A stretch of 40,068 bases of DNA from CAVQCA01 sp963763115 (lineage in GTDB: Bacteria; Pseudomonadota; Gammaproteobacteria; UBA9214): NCBI GenBank assembly GCA_963763115.1, contig CAVXNM010000090.1, positions 1 through 40,068 on the forward strand. Direction: 5' to 3'. A program made the translations under genes and the position numbers. The notes below the pieces were generated by a model. It searched no databases, was not told the DNA's origin, and was given only the letters and a program-made list of their open reading frames with translations. Positions 16,686 to 25,320 of the stretch are shown here, in pieces (position 1 is the stretch's first letter; every line of letters begins with the position of its first letter).

Positions 16686-16790
16686 CGAAACGGCGACCCA
16701 AGAGCCGCCGCTTTATGTCTTGAATCCCGAAAGAAGACATTCGCAGGCGATGCGCTTATGTTTGGGTTGCAGCATTTCCGCACGTTCCAA
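16686..16790 (-). repeat. dispersed intergenic repeat, best complete copy
   Basis: On the minus strand: GGAACGTGCGGAAATGCTGC, AACCCAAACATAAGCGCATC, GCCTGCGAATGTCTTCTTTC, GGGATTCAAGACATAAAGCG, GCGGCTCTTGGGTCGCCG, TTTCGTTTTC. Parts: TGCTGCA core, a GCATCGCCTGC palindrome, two ATGTCTT/AAGACAT arms that pair, and a closing hairpin CGGCGGCTCTTGGGTCGCCG followed by T-rich sequence. It is the reference for the other copies. Confidence 0.8.
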
Positions 16791-16883
16791 TTCTGCCATC
16801 GTACTTCGGTTGTCGGCAACTATCGGACCTATAGTACAAACAAAAACGTCGACCAACGAATGAACGTAGGTCGCTGATGCTTT

Positions 16884-17000
16884 TTATAAACCAACTAAGA
16901 TACCCAGAAATACCCCGATGCACATACTGAATAACGAAATGACCAGTATTGCAGAAAGGGTAATATCTTCGGGTTCATGATTTTGTTGCTCTACATTCAT
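16884..17000 (-). CDS. small single-span membrane protein, 38 residues
   Basis: An excellent start: AGGAGG 7 bases before the ATG at 17000. The peptide is MNVEQQNHEPEDIT, then a membrane span of about 24 residues (LSAILVISLFSMCIGVFLGI and on to LVGL) and the stop. The acidic N-terminus and short hydrophobic C-terminus fit a small membrane peptide with the N-terminus in the cytoplasm or as a type III anchor. GxxxG-like spacing (IGVFLGILVG) may support pairing of helices. It is isolated, with about 580 bases of non-coding sequence on the upstream side. The family is unknown; small subunits of membrane complexes and stress peptides look like this. Confidence 0.65.
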   Translation of the reverse strand: MNVEQQNHEPEDITLSAILVISLFSMCIGVFLGILVGL

Positions 17001-17578
17001 CTCGAACCTCCTGATTCCCAGAATTTTCGGGTGTCAGGCCGATGTAAAGCATTTCATAGCTATCGGTTGTAGTCTTGAAAGTGTGAAGTCTGCCCGGCGG
17101 GTAGAAAATTACCCGAGCCTTACGAAACAAGTGTAGACGCAATACATAAGTTTAGGATTTTATCCCGGGGTTTACCTGCTTTTTTGTGATAGCTTGGCAG
17201 GCATATAAACAAATACCCGTGTGGCGGGATTATTTATCTCAGGAAAGGACTTTATCCGGCCAACTCCTGACCTACACGGACGAATAGCGGATGGCGGGAA
17301 CCCAGCAACTCCGGACATTTACATTTGTCTAGTGTTCGTCGCAAACCGGCCAGATCAGGTCATTCCGCATAGCTTTAATGCGAGCACAACAGATTCCGCA
17401 CTAGAAATTTCCTGCTGTTCATTGTGATATAGATTGGTTAAGCCTCCAGTCCCGTTAATCGGCCCGATACAAATGGTAAATACCGAAAGCTGGCGGGCAA
17501 GACTAGACCGTAATTATTGCAAAGGGATGCGTTATCGTGCAGCGGTAAGCACACAGGCTGATGGCCAGATCCTGACGC
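17001..17578. other. intergenic region, no gene
   Basis: The region holds the leader of the 38-residue gene and a 3' flank of the di-heme oxidoreductase pseudogene. The short open frames at 17221 and 17434 lack start signals and motifs. No repeat or hairpin worth naming was seen. Confidence 0.45.
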
Positions 17579-18660
17579 TCATAGCGAGTCCAGAAACTCC
17601 AGTAGCAGTGCCTGTTCCTCGGGTGACAGTGCATTGTATCTACGCGTAACTGCCTGGACTGTCCGCCATGGCGCTGAATCGCTTCCTGCTTGGTGAACGT
17701 GAGGCCGTCGTGCATCAATCGGTTGCGCGTGCTCAAACCCCACGGCGGCGCCGTGCGCATCGCGTTGGCCGTATCCGCGAACTCGGGCGTCGGCTACACC
17801 GGGATGCCGTCACCGGTTCCGATGTCGTGCAGCAGGAAGTCGCTGTACGGATGGAAGGCCTTGTTGCCTAGTGCTTCGGGAATTTCGAATGTACCGCCAT
17901 TGATCTGTGTGCCGGACGCGGCAGTCAACAGCGTCCCTACATGGCACGACGCACAGCCGATACGCTCGAACAGCGCCTCGCCCGCAAGCACTTCGTCTGT
18001 GATGGCGCTGCGCGGCGGCGCCTTGGTCGAACGCATGAAATCCGCAAACGCGATCACGTCATCGCCGTCGTCCTCGGGGTCCGCGACCTGATCGTACTCC
18101 GTGTCGTAGCCAACGGGGATACCGCTAGAGGTGTTCTCCTCAGGTAGCAGCGGGCTTGTGATGCCCATCTCGTTGAGATACGCGTCGGCAGCAAAAGAGA
18201 CGAGGCTCCCGTGCTGGCTCTTCCAGCCGAAACGCCCGATGCGCGTCGTGCCCAGGGCTTCGAGCGCGGGCGTAAGCACGGCAATGCCGCGTATGGCAGC
18301 GGGTTGCGCGTCACGGAGCCGGAGCAGGGTATCGTTCGAAAGCGCCTCGATGTAGCCCGCACCGAGCGTGCTCGTCGAGAGCCGGAACATGCGGATATCG
18401 TCCTCGTAGGCGACATGTTCGACGATGTCTGCGTGCGTCGCGCGCGAGTGCACGAGCGAGCCACCGAGGGATTCGAAGAATTCGTCGCCATCGAGCCGCC
18501 CGTGACCACGTTCTCGTGGCATTCGCGGCAGCTCTGCGCGTTGTAGACCGGGCCGATGCCGTCATCAACCGTTTCGACCTCCTCGAAGATGAAGCGGTTG
18601 TCATTGTACGAGCGCAGCGCGACGGTGGTTTCCTCGGTGAGCGTCATGCTTGTTCCATCG
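17579..18660 (-). pseudogene. di-heme oxidoreductase (DUF1111, putative thiol oxidoreductase), frameshifted
   Basis: The family motifs appear in order across several frames. Near the start: NDNRFIFEEVETVDDGIGPV, then NAQSCRECHENVVTGGS with heme motif CRECH (18516-18530). After a frameshift near 18510: DGDEFFESLGGSLVHSRA, STLGAGYIEALSNDTLLRL, and FGWKSQHGSLVSFAADAYLN. The second heme motif is CASCH (17941-17955), then YSDFLLHDIGTGDG. An in-frame TAG follows, then RTAPPWGLSTRNRLMHDG and, after another shift, RYNALSPEEQALLLEFLDSL with the natural TGA at 17579-17581. The signal peptide and N-terminus are missing. The protein would be a periplasmic c-type cytochrome; at least two frameshifts and one stop make it a pseudogene. 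Confidence 0.85.
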
Positions 18661-19587
18661 AGCAGACACACGATTACCGGCAATATCCATACGAACTCGA
18701 TGTACTGCTATGAATCAGTAGGTTATGCGTGAGATGCATGAAGTAACGTCACTGATCTACGACAATTGTGTTATGCGTCTATTTAACTCGTTGCCGCAAC
18801 TGAGGCTAGTGTGCTGGAATCAGCCAGTAAAGTATGCGCACTGATGTACGGAACACGGCGTCGCTGATATGAGACAACTGTGTTCGGTGAAGATCTAATC
18901 TGTCGCCGTGATTGTGGCTGGTATGCAAGCTGTCACTCATTCTGCGCGAATGCAGAATTACGTTCGTAAAAATACGATATGCATTGGCCTTGGATGGACT
19001 GATGATAAGCTAAGTCAATTGAACTAACGCGCGAACGTCCGAAAAAAGTTCAAAAAGACATTCAGGAAAATTTGGCGCATGACGTGTATTGGCCGGAAAA
19101 CAACACAGCCCAGAGATATATGAATGTCCTTTTCTGCTGCATCTGAGACCTCCACGGTAATCCTGGGAATGACCGCTTGTGGCCGACAGCAGAAATACGA
19201 TTGCAGGATGGGAACGTCCAATGTTACTGAAATCCAAGACAATGAACATTCGTTTCAGTTCGAGCTGGTCACTTCCCACTGCATACAAGGTCACCACTCC
19301 CCAGGAGATAGACATCCTGACACCGGGGTTTACGCTTATCGCGTGCGTTCAGTTACATCGCGACACAGACGGAACCGCCAGTCCCTTGGCGCAGCGTCCT
19401 GATTCCCTAGGGCGACGTTCTCCGTCCTAGGCGCACAGTACGCAGCGCCAGGTTCTGTGAACGCAGGAGTCAGAGCGAGGGGCATTTGCATTGACCAAAG
19501 AACGGCCGATTTCTGCCTAAAAGACGACATTTTTTGCCATCCCGGAAAGGCCGTAAATGCAGCAAAAGTTGCCGTTCCCGCAAAACA
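18661..19587. other. gene-free region with degenerate repeats
   Basis: It contains two similar blocks of about 100 bases (18741-18945) and degraded dispersed repeats (for example GAATGTCCTTTTCTGCTGCA near 19121, and TGCAGCAAAAGTTGCCGTTC near 19558). CCTAGGGCGACG and CCGTCCTAGG near 19407-19431 form a small inverted repeat. No frame with a start signal was found. Confidence 0.5.
18741..18945 (+). repeat. degenerate tandem duplication, about 2 x 100 bp
   Basis: CGTCACTGATCTACGACAAT, then TGTGTTATGCGTCT and GTTGCCGCAACTGAGGCTAG, is echoed by CGTCGCTGATATGAGACAAC, then TGTGTTCGGTGAAGAT and GTCGCCGTGATTGTGGCTGG. Similarity is moderate; the order of blocks is kept. Confidence 0.4.
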
Positions 19588-19615
19588 AACGGCGACCCGA
19601 AAGCCGCCGTCTTGT
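19588..19615 (-). terminator. terminator of the HMA-like gene, derived from a repeat unit
   Basis: Read on the minus strand: GACGGCGGCTTTCGGGTCGC followed by CGTTTGTTTTG, a GGCG/CGCC-type stem around TTTCGG with a T-rich tail, about 25 bases after the stop of the 90-residue gene. It has the same form as the closing hairpin of the dispersed repeat. Confidence 0.65.
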
Positions 19616-19637
19616 GTGACTTTTTCTACAGGTGTTG

Positions 19638-19910
19638 TTATATGGGGCCGATTAGTCTTGCGTTAATCTTCTGGGCGCCAAATGCATTCAGCATATCTTG
19701 AGAGGAATAATGATTTCTATCATATCTCACCAGCATCAGGTGGTCGCGTAAATGACAGAATTCTGCAGAAACAATGTCGTTTCTATTATTCAGTGCCACT
19801 ACCAAGTTATTGCGCTGCTTATCGTCTAAATGCTCGGAAATATGTACTACAACTTCAACCGTATTTTTTGCCACATCTAGTCGAGGCATCTGATGTGCGA
19901 CTTGGTCCAT
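19638..19910 (-). CDS. HMA-like small protein (ferredoxin-like fold, no CxxC)
   Basis: 90 residues from the ATG at 19910, which has AAGGAGG 6 bases upstream; the frame extends further but without such a site. The pattern VEVVVHISEHLDDKQRNNLV, VALNNRNDIVSAEFC, HLMLVRYDRNHYSSQDMLNA and INARLIGPI is the beta-alpha-beta-beta-alpha-beta order of heavy-metal-associated domains. The metal-binding CxxC is missing, so metal transfer by the usual mechanism is unlikely; it may be a binding or sensor module. It is cytoplasmic and monocistronic. The downstream terminator is at 19588-19615. Confidence 0.65.
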   Translation of the reverse strand: MDQVAHQMPRLDVAKNTVEVVVHISEHLDDKQRNNLVVALNNRNDIVSAEFCHLRDHLMLVRYDRNHYSSQDMLNAFGAQKINARLIGPI

Positions 19911-20261
19911 TGCAAACCTCCTTAAATTGGTTTTCAACACCTGCAATTAAGCCATACCGGTGTCCTGCTTACCCTATGACCAGCCTGAGGATAGCAGAGA
20001 AGTTTGAAAATTGTAAATAATTGCCTGCAAGAACATCAGCATGTGTTGATTATCTAAAAATGACACGAGAATACGGATATCTTGGATTTGTAAGTACTGG
20101 GAGCAGTCTGCAACACGCTTCGTGCCCTGTTAGGCCTGGAAAGCCGCTGTTCACAGTTTGCCTATCTTTCGAACTGCCAAACGACGGGGAACAGTACTTT
20201 TGCGATATGCCCGGGGGATCGATGGATGTCCGGTTTAGGACCTAAGCGGACATGCGGTTAT

Positions 20262-20330
20262 TCATGGAGTATGTCGGGAATGCAGCAAACCCGGTCATTT
20301 GTCGAGCAAAGAAAAGACCCGCCACGTCAG
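20262..20330 (-). repeat. fragment of the dispersed repeat
   Basis: GGAATGCAGCAAACCCGGTC, read on the other strand as GACCGGGTTTGCTGCATTCC, is the conserved core. Flanks are poorly kept. Confidence 0.45.
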
Positions 20331-20402
20331 GGTCGTCTGGATCCTGTTGATTATCCAGTATTAGGCCAATAGCCTTAGGCAAGCAAATATACGTTATCCG
20401 AT

Positions 20403-20967
20403 TCAGTGTTGTGGCGGCTGCAACGCACGCTCGTAAGTATCAAATCCGCCTTTCGCCTGCCACTCGCGCATTCTGCCTGAAGGATTCTCAAGTTATCGAA
20501 TCCGGCGACACGAAGAGCAAATCCCACCTGGGCTGACAACGTTCCGGTGTTGCAGTAAATCAGGATTGGCTTGTTTATCGGAAGCTCGGATCGGCGTGCG
20601 AGTACCTGGCGCCATTCGATATTCACTGCGCCGGGTATGTGCTCCTTATTAGAACTGTACGGCATTGCGAGCGTCCACAATGAAAAAGTTTTTCCAGTCT
20701 GGAGCAGGTATTTGTTCAGGGAAGATGGTCGCACCACCATAGCCTGCAAAATCAAGGTACTCTTCCATGGCCTCAATTGCTTCGGTATTTTCCTGGGCCC
20801 ATACCCTGCGCCACAAGCTGATCCAGCGTGCTGGCAGGCTCACTCGCCCGAAAGGCAAACTGACGTTGACCCTGAGTGCCAATACCTCGGTCAAAAACGA
20901 GCTGTTGCATTATCTGACCGAGTTGGATAAGGCCGCGTAAGTTCCAATTTCTGGTAAATTTATGCAA
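20403..20967 (-). pseudogene. rhodanese-domain protein, frameshifted
   Basis: Pieces in three frames restore a single-domain rhodanese: ASTLDQLVAQGMG, then ENTEAIEAMEEYLDFAGYGG, NFFIVDARN (entry to the fold), KEHIPGAVNIEWRQVLARRS, the active-site loop ILIYCNTGTLSAQVGFALR with the catalytic Cys, VAGFDNLRIL, and, after a last shift near 20462, MREWQAKGGFDTYERALQPP with the stop at 20403-20405. A functional copy would be a sulfurtransferase, perhaps exported, as the extra N-terminal region suggests. At least three one-base shifts break it. Either the gene is dead, or this stretch carries base-calling errors; the same pattern is seen in the di-heme oxidoreductase. Confidence 0.75.
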
Positions 20968-20978
20968 CGCTGGGGTTT

Positions 20979-21080
20979 ATGCTGAATGACCTGAAAGGAT
21001 CTGTCTTCGGACCTACTGGCCGCGAATCAGCAATTTTTTAGCAGAAGACAGGGATCTACCCGTTATGGTCATTCAAGCAT
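20979..21080. repeat. MITE-like inverted-repeat element, about 100 bp
   Basis: The ends are inverted repeats: ATGCTGAATGACC (20979-20991) and GGTCATTCAAGCAT (21067-21080). A second pair lies inside: GGATCTGTCTTC near 20998 and GAAGACAGGGATC near 21043. It has no coding capacity. Folded, it would form one long interrupted hairpin. Confidence 0.5.
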
Positions 21081-21206
21081 GATTACACAATGGCAACTAT
21101 GCAGCGGGAAACGGTCATTCTGTGTGCGTGCTCCTTCGACGACCTGACTACTTCCACGGGTCACCGGGAAGCCATGACCTAACTTTATCATGCGAGGTTC
21201 GTTTGA

Positions 21207-21359
21207 ATGGGGTTTTTCAACAAGCTGATAGGGAATCTAAATGTTTGTTCCAAGTACAATAAAAACTACTTTCTGGCAGATCAGAATGTGATGATCATCT
21301 GCAGCAGGGGATTCGAGGTACAGAGGAAATATGAGGGCGCATTTCAATCGGCTTCTTGA
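21207..21359 (+). CDS. small hypothetical protein, 50 residues
   Basis: MGFFNKLIGNLNVCSKYNKN begins a clean frame with GAGG 9 bases upstream. The rest is YFLADQNVMIICSRGFEVQR followed by KYEGAFQSAS. It has two Cys and a short hydrophobic strand, with no full membrane span. The amphipathic N-terminus (MGFFNKLIG) could bind membranes. A stem-loop terminator follows 17 bases after the stop. The gene is too short for family recognition; credibility rests on the start region, the composition and the terminator. Confidence 0.5.
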   Translation: MGFFNKLIGNLNVCSKYNKNYFLADQNVMIICSRGFEVQRKYEGAFQSAS

Positions 21360-21375
21360 TGATGTAATCTAGTCA

Positions 21376-21401
21376 CCGCCCGAGTATGGCGGGTTGTAAT
21401 T
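21376..21401 (+). terminator. stem-loop terminator after the 50-residue gene
   Basis: CCGCC (21376-21380) and GGCGG (21388-21392) around CGAGTAT, followed by GTTGTAATT. The stem is only 5 bp, so support is modest. It would separate this gene from the 684-residue gene that starts 75 bases on. Confidence 0.45.
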
Positions 21402-21453
21402 ACGACTGAGGAGACCTCGACCCGGTAATCGGACAGGGATAAGGAGAGCTTCT

Positions 21454-23508
21454 GTGCGCAGGACAACTTTATCCTTCGATGAAGTCATAAGACACGAGGT
21501 CTTACGGCAAGCTCAAGCGCCTATTCAAGCAGTCGCAGAACACTTGGCTGTTCGTGAAGCCTCCGCGCTATCTGATAATCACCGTGAGCCGCAGGATCCC
21601 AGCATTACGTTCGGCACAGGGTCCGGTTCCTTACGCAGCGACGAAGATGGCATCCTGATTGTCATTTCCCCAGCGATTTCCCAAGATCATTTTGATCCTT
21701 ATAAGATGGCCGTTTTCGCATCCGACGACATTCGAGCGGCTGGTCTGAGATCGGAACTGCGCACATGGATTGGTCTCGCAAGCAACGAACTAGACATTTC
21801 TCGTGAATACTTGATCAACGAGAGCCACTTGTTTGTAAAATGGTTTAGGTCGCTTTTAAGCGAAGATCGTACGAAAGAGGTCCATTTCGCGACGATTGCC
21901 TACCTTGCCGGCCTGGTTGCCCGGTATTGTCATCCGCATGCCGATGCTGGAATAAGGGCAAAGACCTTAGATGAATTGAGAGAGCTTGCAAATGACGGTG
22001 TGGATGAAGCACAGGGGGTATTTGAGCTCCTAACTTCACCGTCAACGAAAATAACAAATAAACATGAGTTGAAGAAACAGCAAGACTTTGTCGACAGCCC
22101 CTTAACGGGTATACGGTTGCAGCTTGTTGAGGATTCATACGAAGTAGAAATCAATGGTCTGGTTAAACATACACCCGACGAGTCTCACTCTCACTATCCG
22201 ATCAATCGCCTTGTTCGTGAAACAAGGCTCAGGAATGAGCCAGTCAAGATCGTTATCGCAGGTGATCTTAAGCATATTCACTCGGTGTTTACCCTTTTCA
22301 CGCTGCTGAAGCACAAGGTGGATACACTCGGGATACCCAATGTGCGAGTCGATACGGGTATAACAGATACGACTCATTACGTTAACCCAGACAGGGCCTG
22401 TGCCAGGTGGCTTAAGCACTGGTTTCATAGATCACGACAAAATATCCCGTCGTTGGGTCACCTGATCCAATCGGCTTCCAATAATGATATCGGCGAGTTT
22501 CGAATCAAACGGGATAACAGGGATTTGGTTCCGACATCAGAAGAACTAGTGTTGTTTTACCTTAGAATGTTGTCCTCTAAGTGGAATACTGCGTTTGTAG
22601 ACATTCTAGCTTCGGTGGGCAAGAGTGGAAAACGTGCAAAAAGGGATTACCTGACCTTTGCGGAAAAGATGATGGGGTTAATTCCAAAAGGTTGGAGATC
22701 TGCGATTGACGCTCACTCGAATTTCTCTGAGTTCATGCGATTGGAGCACCCTGAATATCGTGCGGCTCTCAACATGCTTCAACCAATAAATCTCCTAACA
22801 GATAATCGAATAGCTCAAGCAACACTCATTGTGATGACAAGTCAGAACGGTAAAACTAGACTGCTTCAACGGTACCCAGCGGGCGTTGCCAGAAAGATTG
22901 TATTTCTGGGCGAAATGTCTGGTGAACAAGGCACTCTTAGTCGCACTAAACTTGAATCAACGTACACTCCGGCAACGTTCTTTTCTAGTGCAAAATGGAA
23001 TACATCAAAAGTGAAAGTGATAGAAAAGCAATTGTTGAAGTATTTGGTTCCGAGTCTGAACCAGGAGGTGTCGACGGAAAAAATCAAAGCCGTCAGACTA
23101 GTTGAACAAAAATACGCATCGAGAGAGGCGATTGAGTCTGTCAGGGAATATGTTACGCAAATGCAAAGACTAGCCGCGCGTGGACAGGACAAGTCTTTAG
23201 TTGATGTTCTCACCTTTCTATCGGCCGTGATGCAGGCTAGTGATCCTTGTGCCGATAACTGGTTCGAGTTTGTAGATCGGTGCGGACGCGATCGAGAGGC
23301 CTTAAATAATGCCGTGTTCGGAAATAAGACGAGAACGCTTTCAGACGCCGCTGCGATAAAGTTCTTGACGCACTATGTCGGACCAATGAAGTGTGTCGAT
23401 AGGGCTTTTCCAGGAATATACCAGAACTATAACGATGAACTGCTGGCACGTCTGGTTAGGCGCATGAGAAACCGCCGGCATTCGGCAGCCAGACTTAGCA
23501 ATCTATAG
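21454..23508 (+). CDS. orphan protein of 684 residues, unknown function
   Basis: GTG start with AAGGAG 9 bases upstream; the frame is uninterrupted, the largest intact non-transposon gene apart from the cytochrome. It has no signal peptide and no clear membrane span, so a soluble cytoplasmic protein is likely. It is largely alpha-helical, Arg/Lys-rich towards the end (LLARLVRRMRNRRHSAARLS). Segments that stand out: EDGILIVISPAISQDHFDPY (a strand followed by an Asp/His turn), VKIVIAGDLKHIHSVFTLFT (Rossmann-like strand, turn, helix), and RKIVFLGEMSGEQGT. I recognise no Walker, nuclease, helicase or polymerase motif. GC content is lower than in the intron genes. No operon partner follows. Confidence 0.75.
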   Translation: MRRTTLSFDEVIRHEVLRQAQAPIQAVAEHLAVREASALSDNHREPQDPSITFGTGSGSLRSDEDGILIVISPAISQDHFDPYKMAVFASDDIRAAGLRSELRTWIGLASNELDISREYLINESHLFVKWFRSLLSEDRTKEVHFATIAYLAGLVARYCHPHADAGIRAKTLDELRELANDGVDEAQGVFELLTSPSTKITNKHELKKQQDFVDSPLTGIRLQLVEDSYEVEINGLVKHTPDESHSHYPINRLVRETRLRNEPVKIVIAGDLKHIHSVFTLFTLLKHKVDTLGIPNVRVDTGITDTTHYVNPDRACARWLKHWFHRSRQNIPSLGHLIQSASNNDIGEFRIKRDNRDLVPTSEELVLFYLRMLSSKWNTAFVDILASVGKSGKRAKRDYLTFAEKMMGLIPKGWRSAIDAHSNFSEFMRLEHPEYRAALNMLQPINLLTDNRIAQATLIVMTSQNGKTRLLQRYPAGVARKIVFLGEMSGEQGTLSRTKLESTYTPATFFSSAKWNTSKVKVIEKQLLKYLVPSLNQEVSTEKIKAVRLVEQKYASREAIESVREYVTQMQRLAARGQDKSLVDVLTFLSAVMQASDPCADNWFEFVDRCGRDREALNNAVFGNKTRTLSDAAAIKFLTHYVGPMKCVDRAFPGIYQNYNDELLARLVRRMRNRRHSAARLSNL

Positions 23509-23928
23509 TCGTTGAAGAAACGGTTACAAATGTGGACAGCATCTCTGTAACAAAATACCCGACTCTTGCACTGCGTTAGCCCATGATCGCACAGGGAGGC
23601 CTTCAATTTTCACCAAAGCTACCATTATGCGGGTACTCAGTAAATTTGTGTATGCAAGGGGGGATCGAAGACACGGAGGTTTGGGAGTATGAAGAGGGAA
23701 CGATGTCTTCAATGCTCCAAGCGATGTAATATACCTGCTGTTCTCTTATCCGTTTGAGACGCTGTTCCAGGATTCGTCCTCCTGAAGGGGTCTTTAGGGA
23801 TTATTGTGACGGTAACGACCCAGGCGCTGCACTGGGGCTCATGATGAAGTATTGATAAGGCGTGGGTATTGTCAATGTGGTGGCGAGCGAAGCGGGGCTG
23901 CCTGCAGCCGCACCCCCTTGTCCAGTTT
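23509..23928. other. intergenic region, no gene
   Basis: It lies between the orphan gene and IS110 copy B. The GC-rich hairpin GCGGGGCTGCCTGCAGCCGC (about 23892-23911) lies just before the IS end. No convincing frame was found. Confidence 0.45.
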
Positions 23929-24836
23929 CAGATGGAATGGACACCGCCCTCCCTTAACCGGCATCGAGGTGCCATAGTTGAGCTGTGATGTTCAACTAAC
24001 ACAGAGAGGACGGCATCCATGAACAAGATTAGCGTGATCGGGCTGGATCTGGCAAAGAATGTGTTTCAGGTTCACGGTGTTGATAGCGAGGGTGAGGTCG
24101 TCGTGCGCAAGCAGCTGAGACGCTCACAGCTGCGTCGATTCTTCGACACCTGGAACCGTGTCTGGTGGGCATGGAAGCCTGTGGCGGTGGGCACTACTGG
24201 TTGCGGGAATTGACCGGGCTTAGACATACTGTTCGGATGATGGCACCGGTTTTTGTCAAACCGTACCTGAAAACCAACAAGAACGACCGCAATGATGCCG
24301 AGGCCATCTGTGAGGCGGTGCAACGCCCGAGCATGCGCTTTGTCCATCCCAAGACACCAGAGCAGCAGGCCGTATTGCACCTGCATCATGGCCGCCGCTT
24401 GCTGGTACGCCAGCGTGTTGCCCTGAGCAATCATATGCGTGGGGTTCTCTCGGAGTATGGCATTGTTCTGCCACAAGGGGTCAAAGCGATCTCACGAGGC
24501 CTGCCAGCGCTGCTGGAGGACGCCGAGAATGGCCTGCCGATGTGCTGGCCCGGCATCTACTGGCAGAACTCAAGGTGGAACACGATCAGCTGATGGAGCA
24601 GATCGAGCGTCTTGAAGACCAGATCAAGGCCTGGCATGTCAACAACAGCGTGAGTCAGCGCCTGGCGAGCATTCCGGGCATTGGCGTATTAACGGCAAGC
24701 GCCCTGGTCGCCACGGTCGGTGAGGGTCAGGATTTCAGCAATGGACGTCAACTGGCAGCCTATCTGGGGCTGGTGCCCCGTCAAGCCTCCTCCGGTGGGA
24801 AGGTGCGGTTATTGGGCATCAGCAAGCGGGGCGACG
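23929..24836 (+). pseudogene. IS110-family element, copy B: frameshifted and cut off by an IS21 fragment
   Basis: The left end CAGATGGAATGGACACCGCC starts at 23929. The transposase starts at 24019 with MNKISVIGLDLAKNVFQVHG. A one-base loss near 24150 (compare copy A, where an extra base restores the frame) leads to MEACGGGHYWLRELT and KTNKNDRNDAEAICEAVQRP. A second shift near 24540 leads to HDQLMEQIERLEDQIKAWHV, IPGIGVLTASALVATVGEGQ and QASSGGKVRLLGISKRGD, where it ends abruptly at the IS21 sequence. The second half differs clearly from copy A, so A and B are related but distinct elements sharing the left part. Nonfunctional. Confidence 0.85.
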
Positions 24837-25320
24837 GTGTACCCGTGGCGGCGATTGAGGGCGGTGTGGATGGTGGTGCCGTCGATGCTCTCGGACCACC
24901 ACTGTTCGAGCAGACCCCGGTAGGGTTCGAGGCTCGATTGTGCCTGGGTATGCGTCGGCTTGGGCTGCTGAAGGACGGCGACCAGTTCCTGGTCCGGTGG
25001 CAGTGGTCGCACTGGGTCGAGCCAGCCTTGCTCATGGGCCTGCTGACGCAGCGCCCCTAGAGTACGCAGACCCATTAGCCCAGTGGCATGAATCTGCCGG
25101 TCTGACTCGCCCTGGCGCATCCGCACCAGAGCCTGACGGAAGTGATACATCTCAAACCTCCTATTTGCCATGCCTTTCTCCGCGGAAAATCCGCAACGAT
25201 AAGGCAAATGAACAGAAAGTCTGAAACGTGAAACCAGCGCCGGTCGGCGCCCTTAGGGCGATCTTCAGGTGGCGCCATTAAGGCGATCCCGGAATGGCTC
25301 CATAGTGGTGATCATTAACA
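24837..25320 (-). pseudogene. istA: IS21-family fragment: left end and N-terminus of IstA
   Basis: The end TGTTAATGATCACC (25320 leftwards on the minus strand) is followed by repeated blocks with GGATCGCC and GGCGCCACC, the multiple terminal repeats typical of IS21. IstA starts at 25150 with AGGAGG 6 bases upstream: MYHFRQALVRMRQGESDRQI is the helix-turn-helix N-terminus, then SSLEPYRGLLEQWWSESIDG and LNRRHGYT, where it is cut by IS110 copy B. About 100 of roughly 500 residues remain; the catalytic domain and IstB are absent. Confidence 0.85.
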
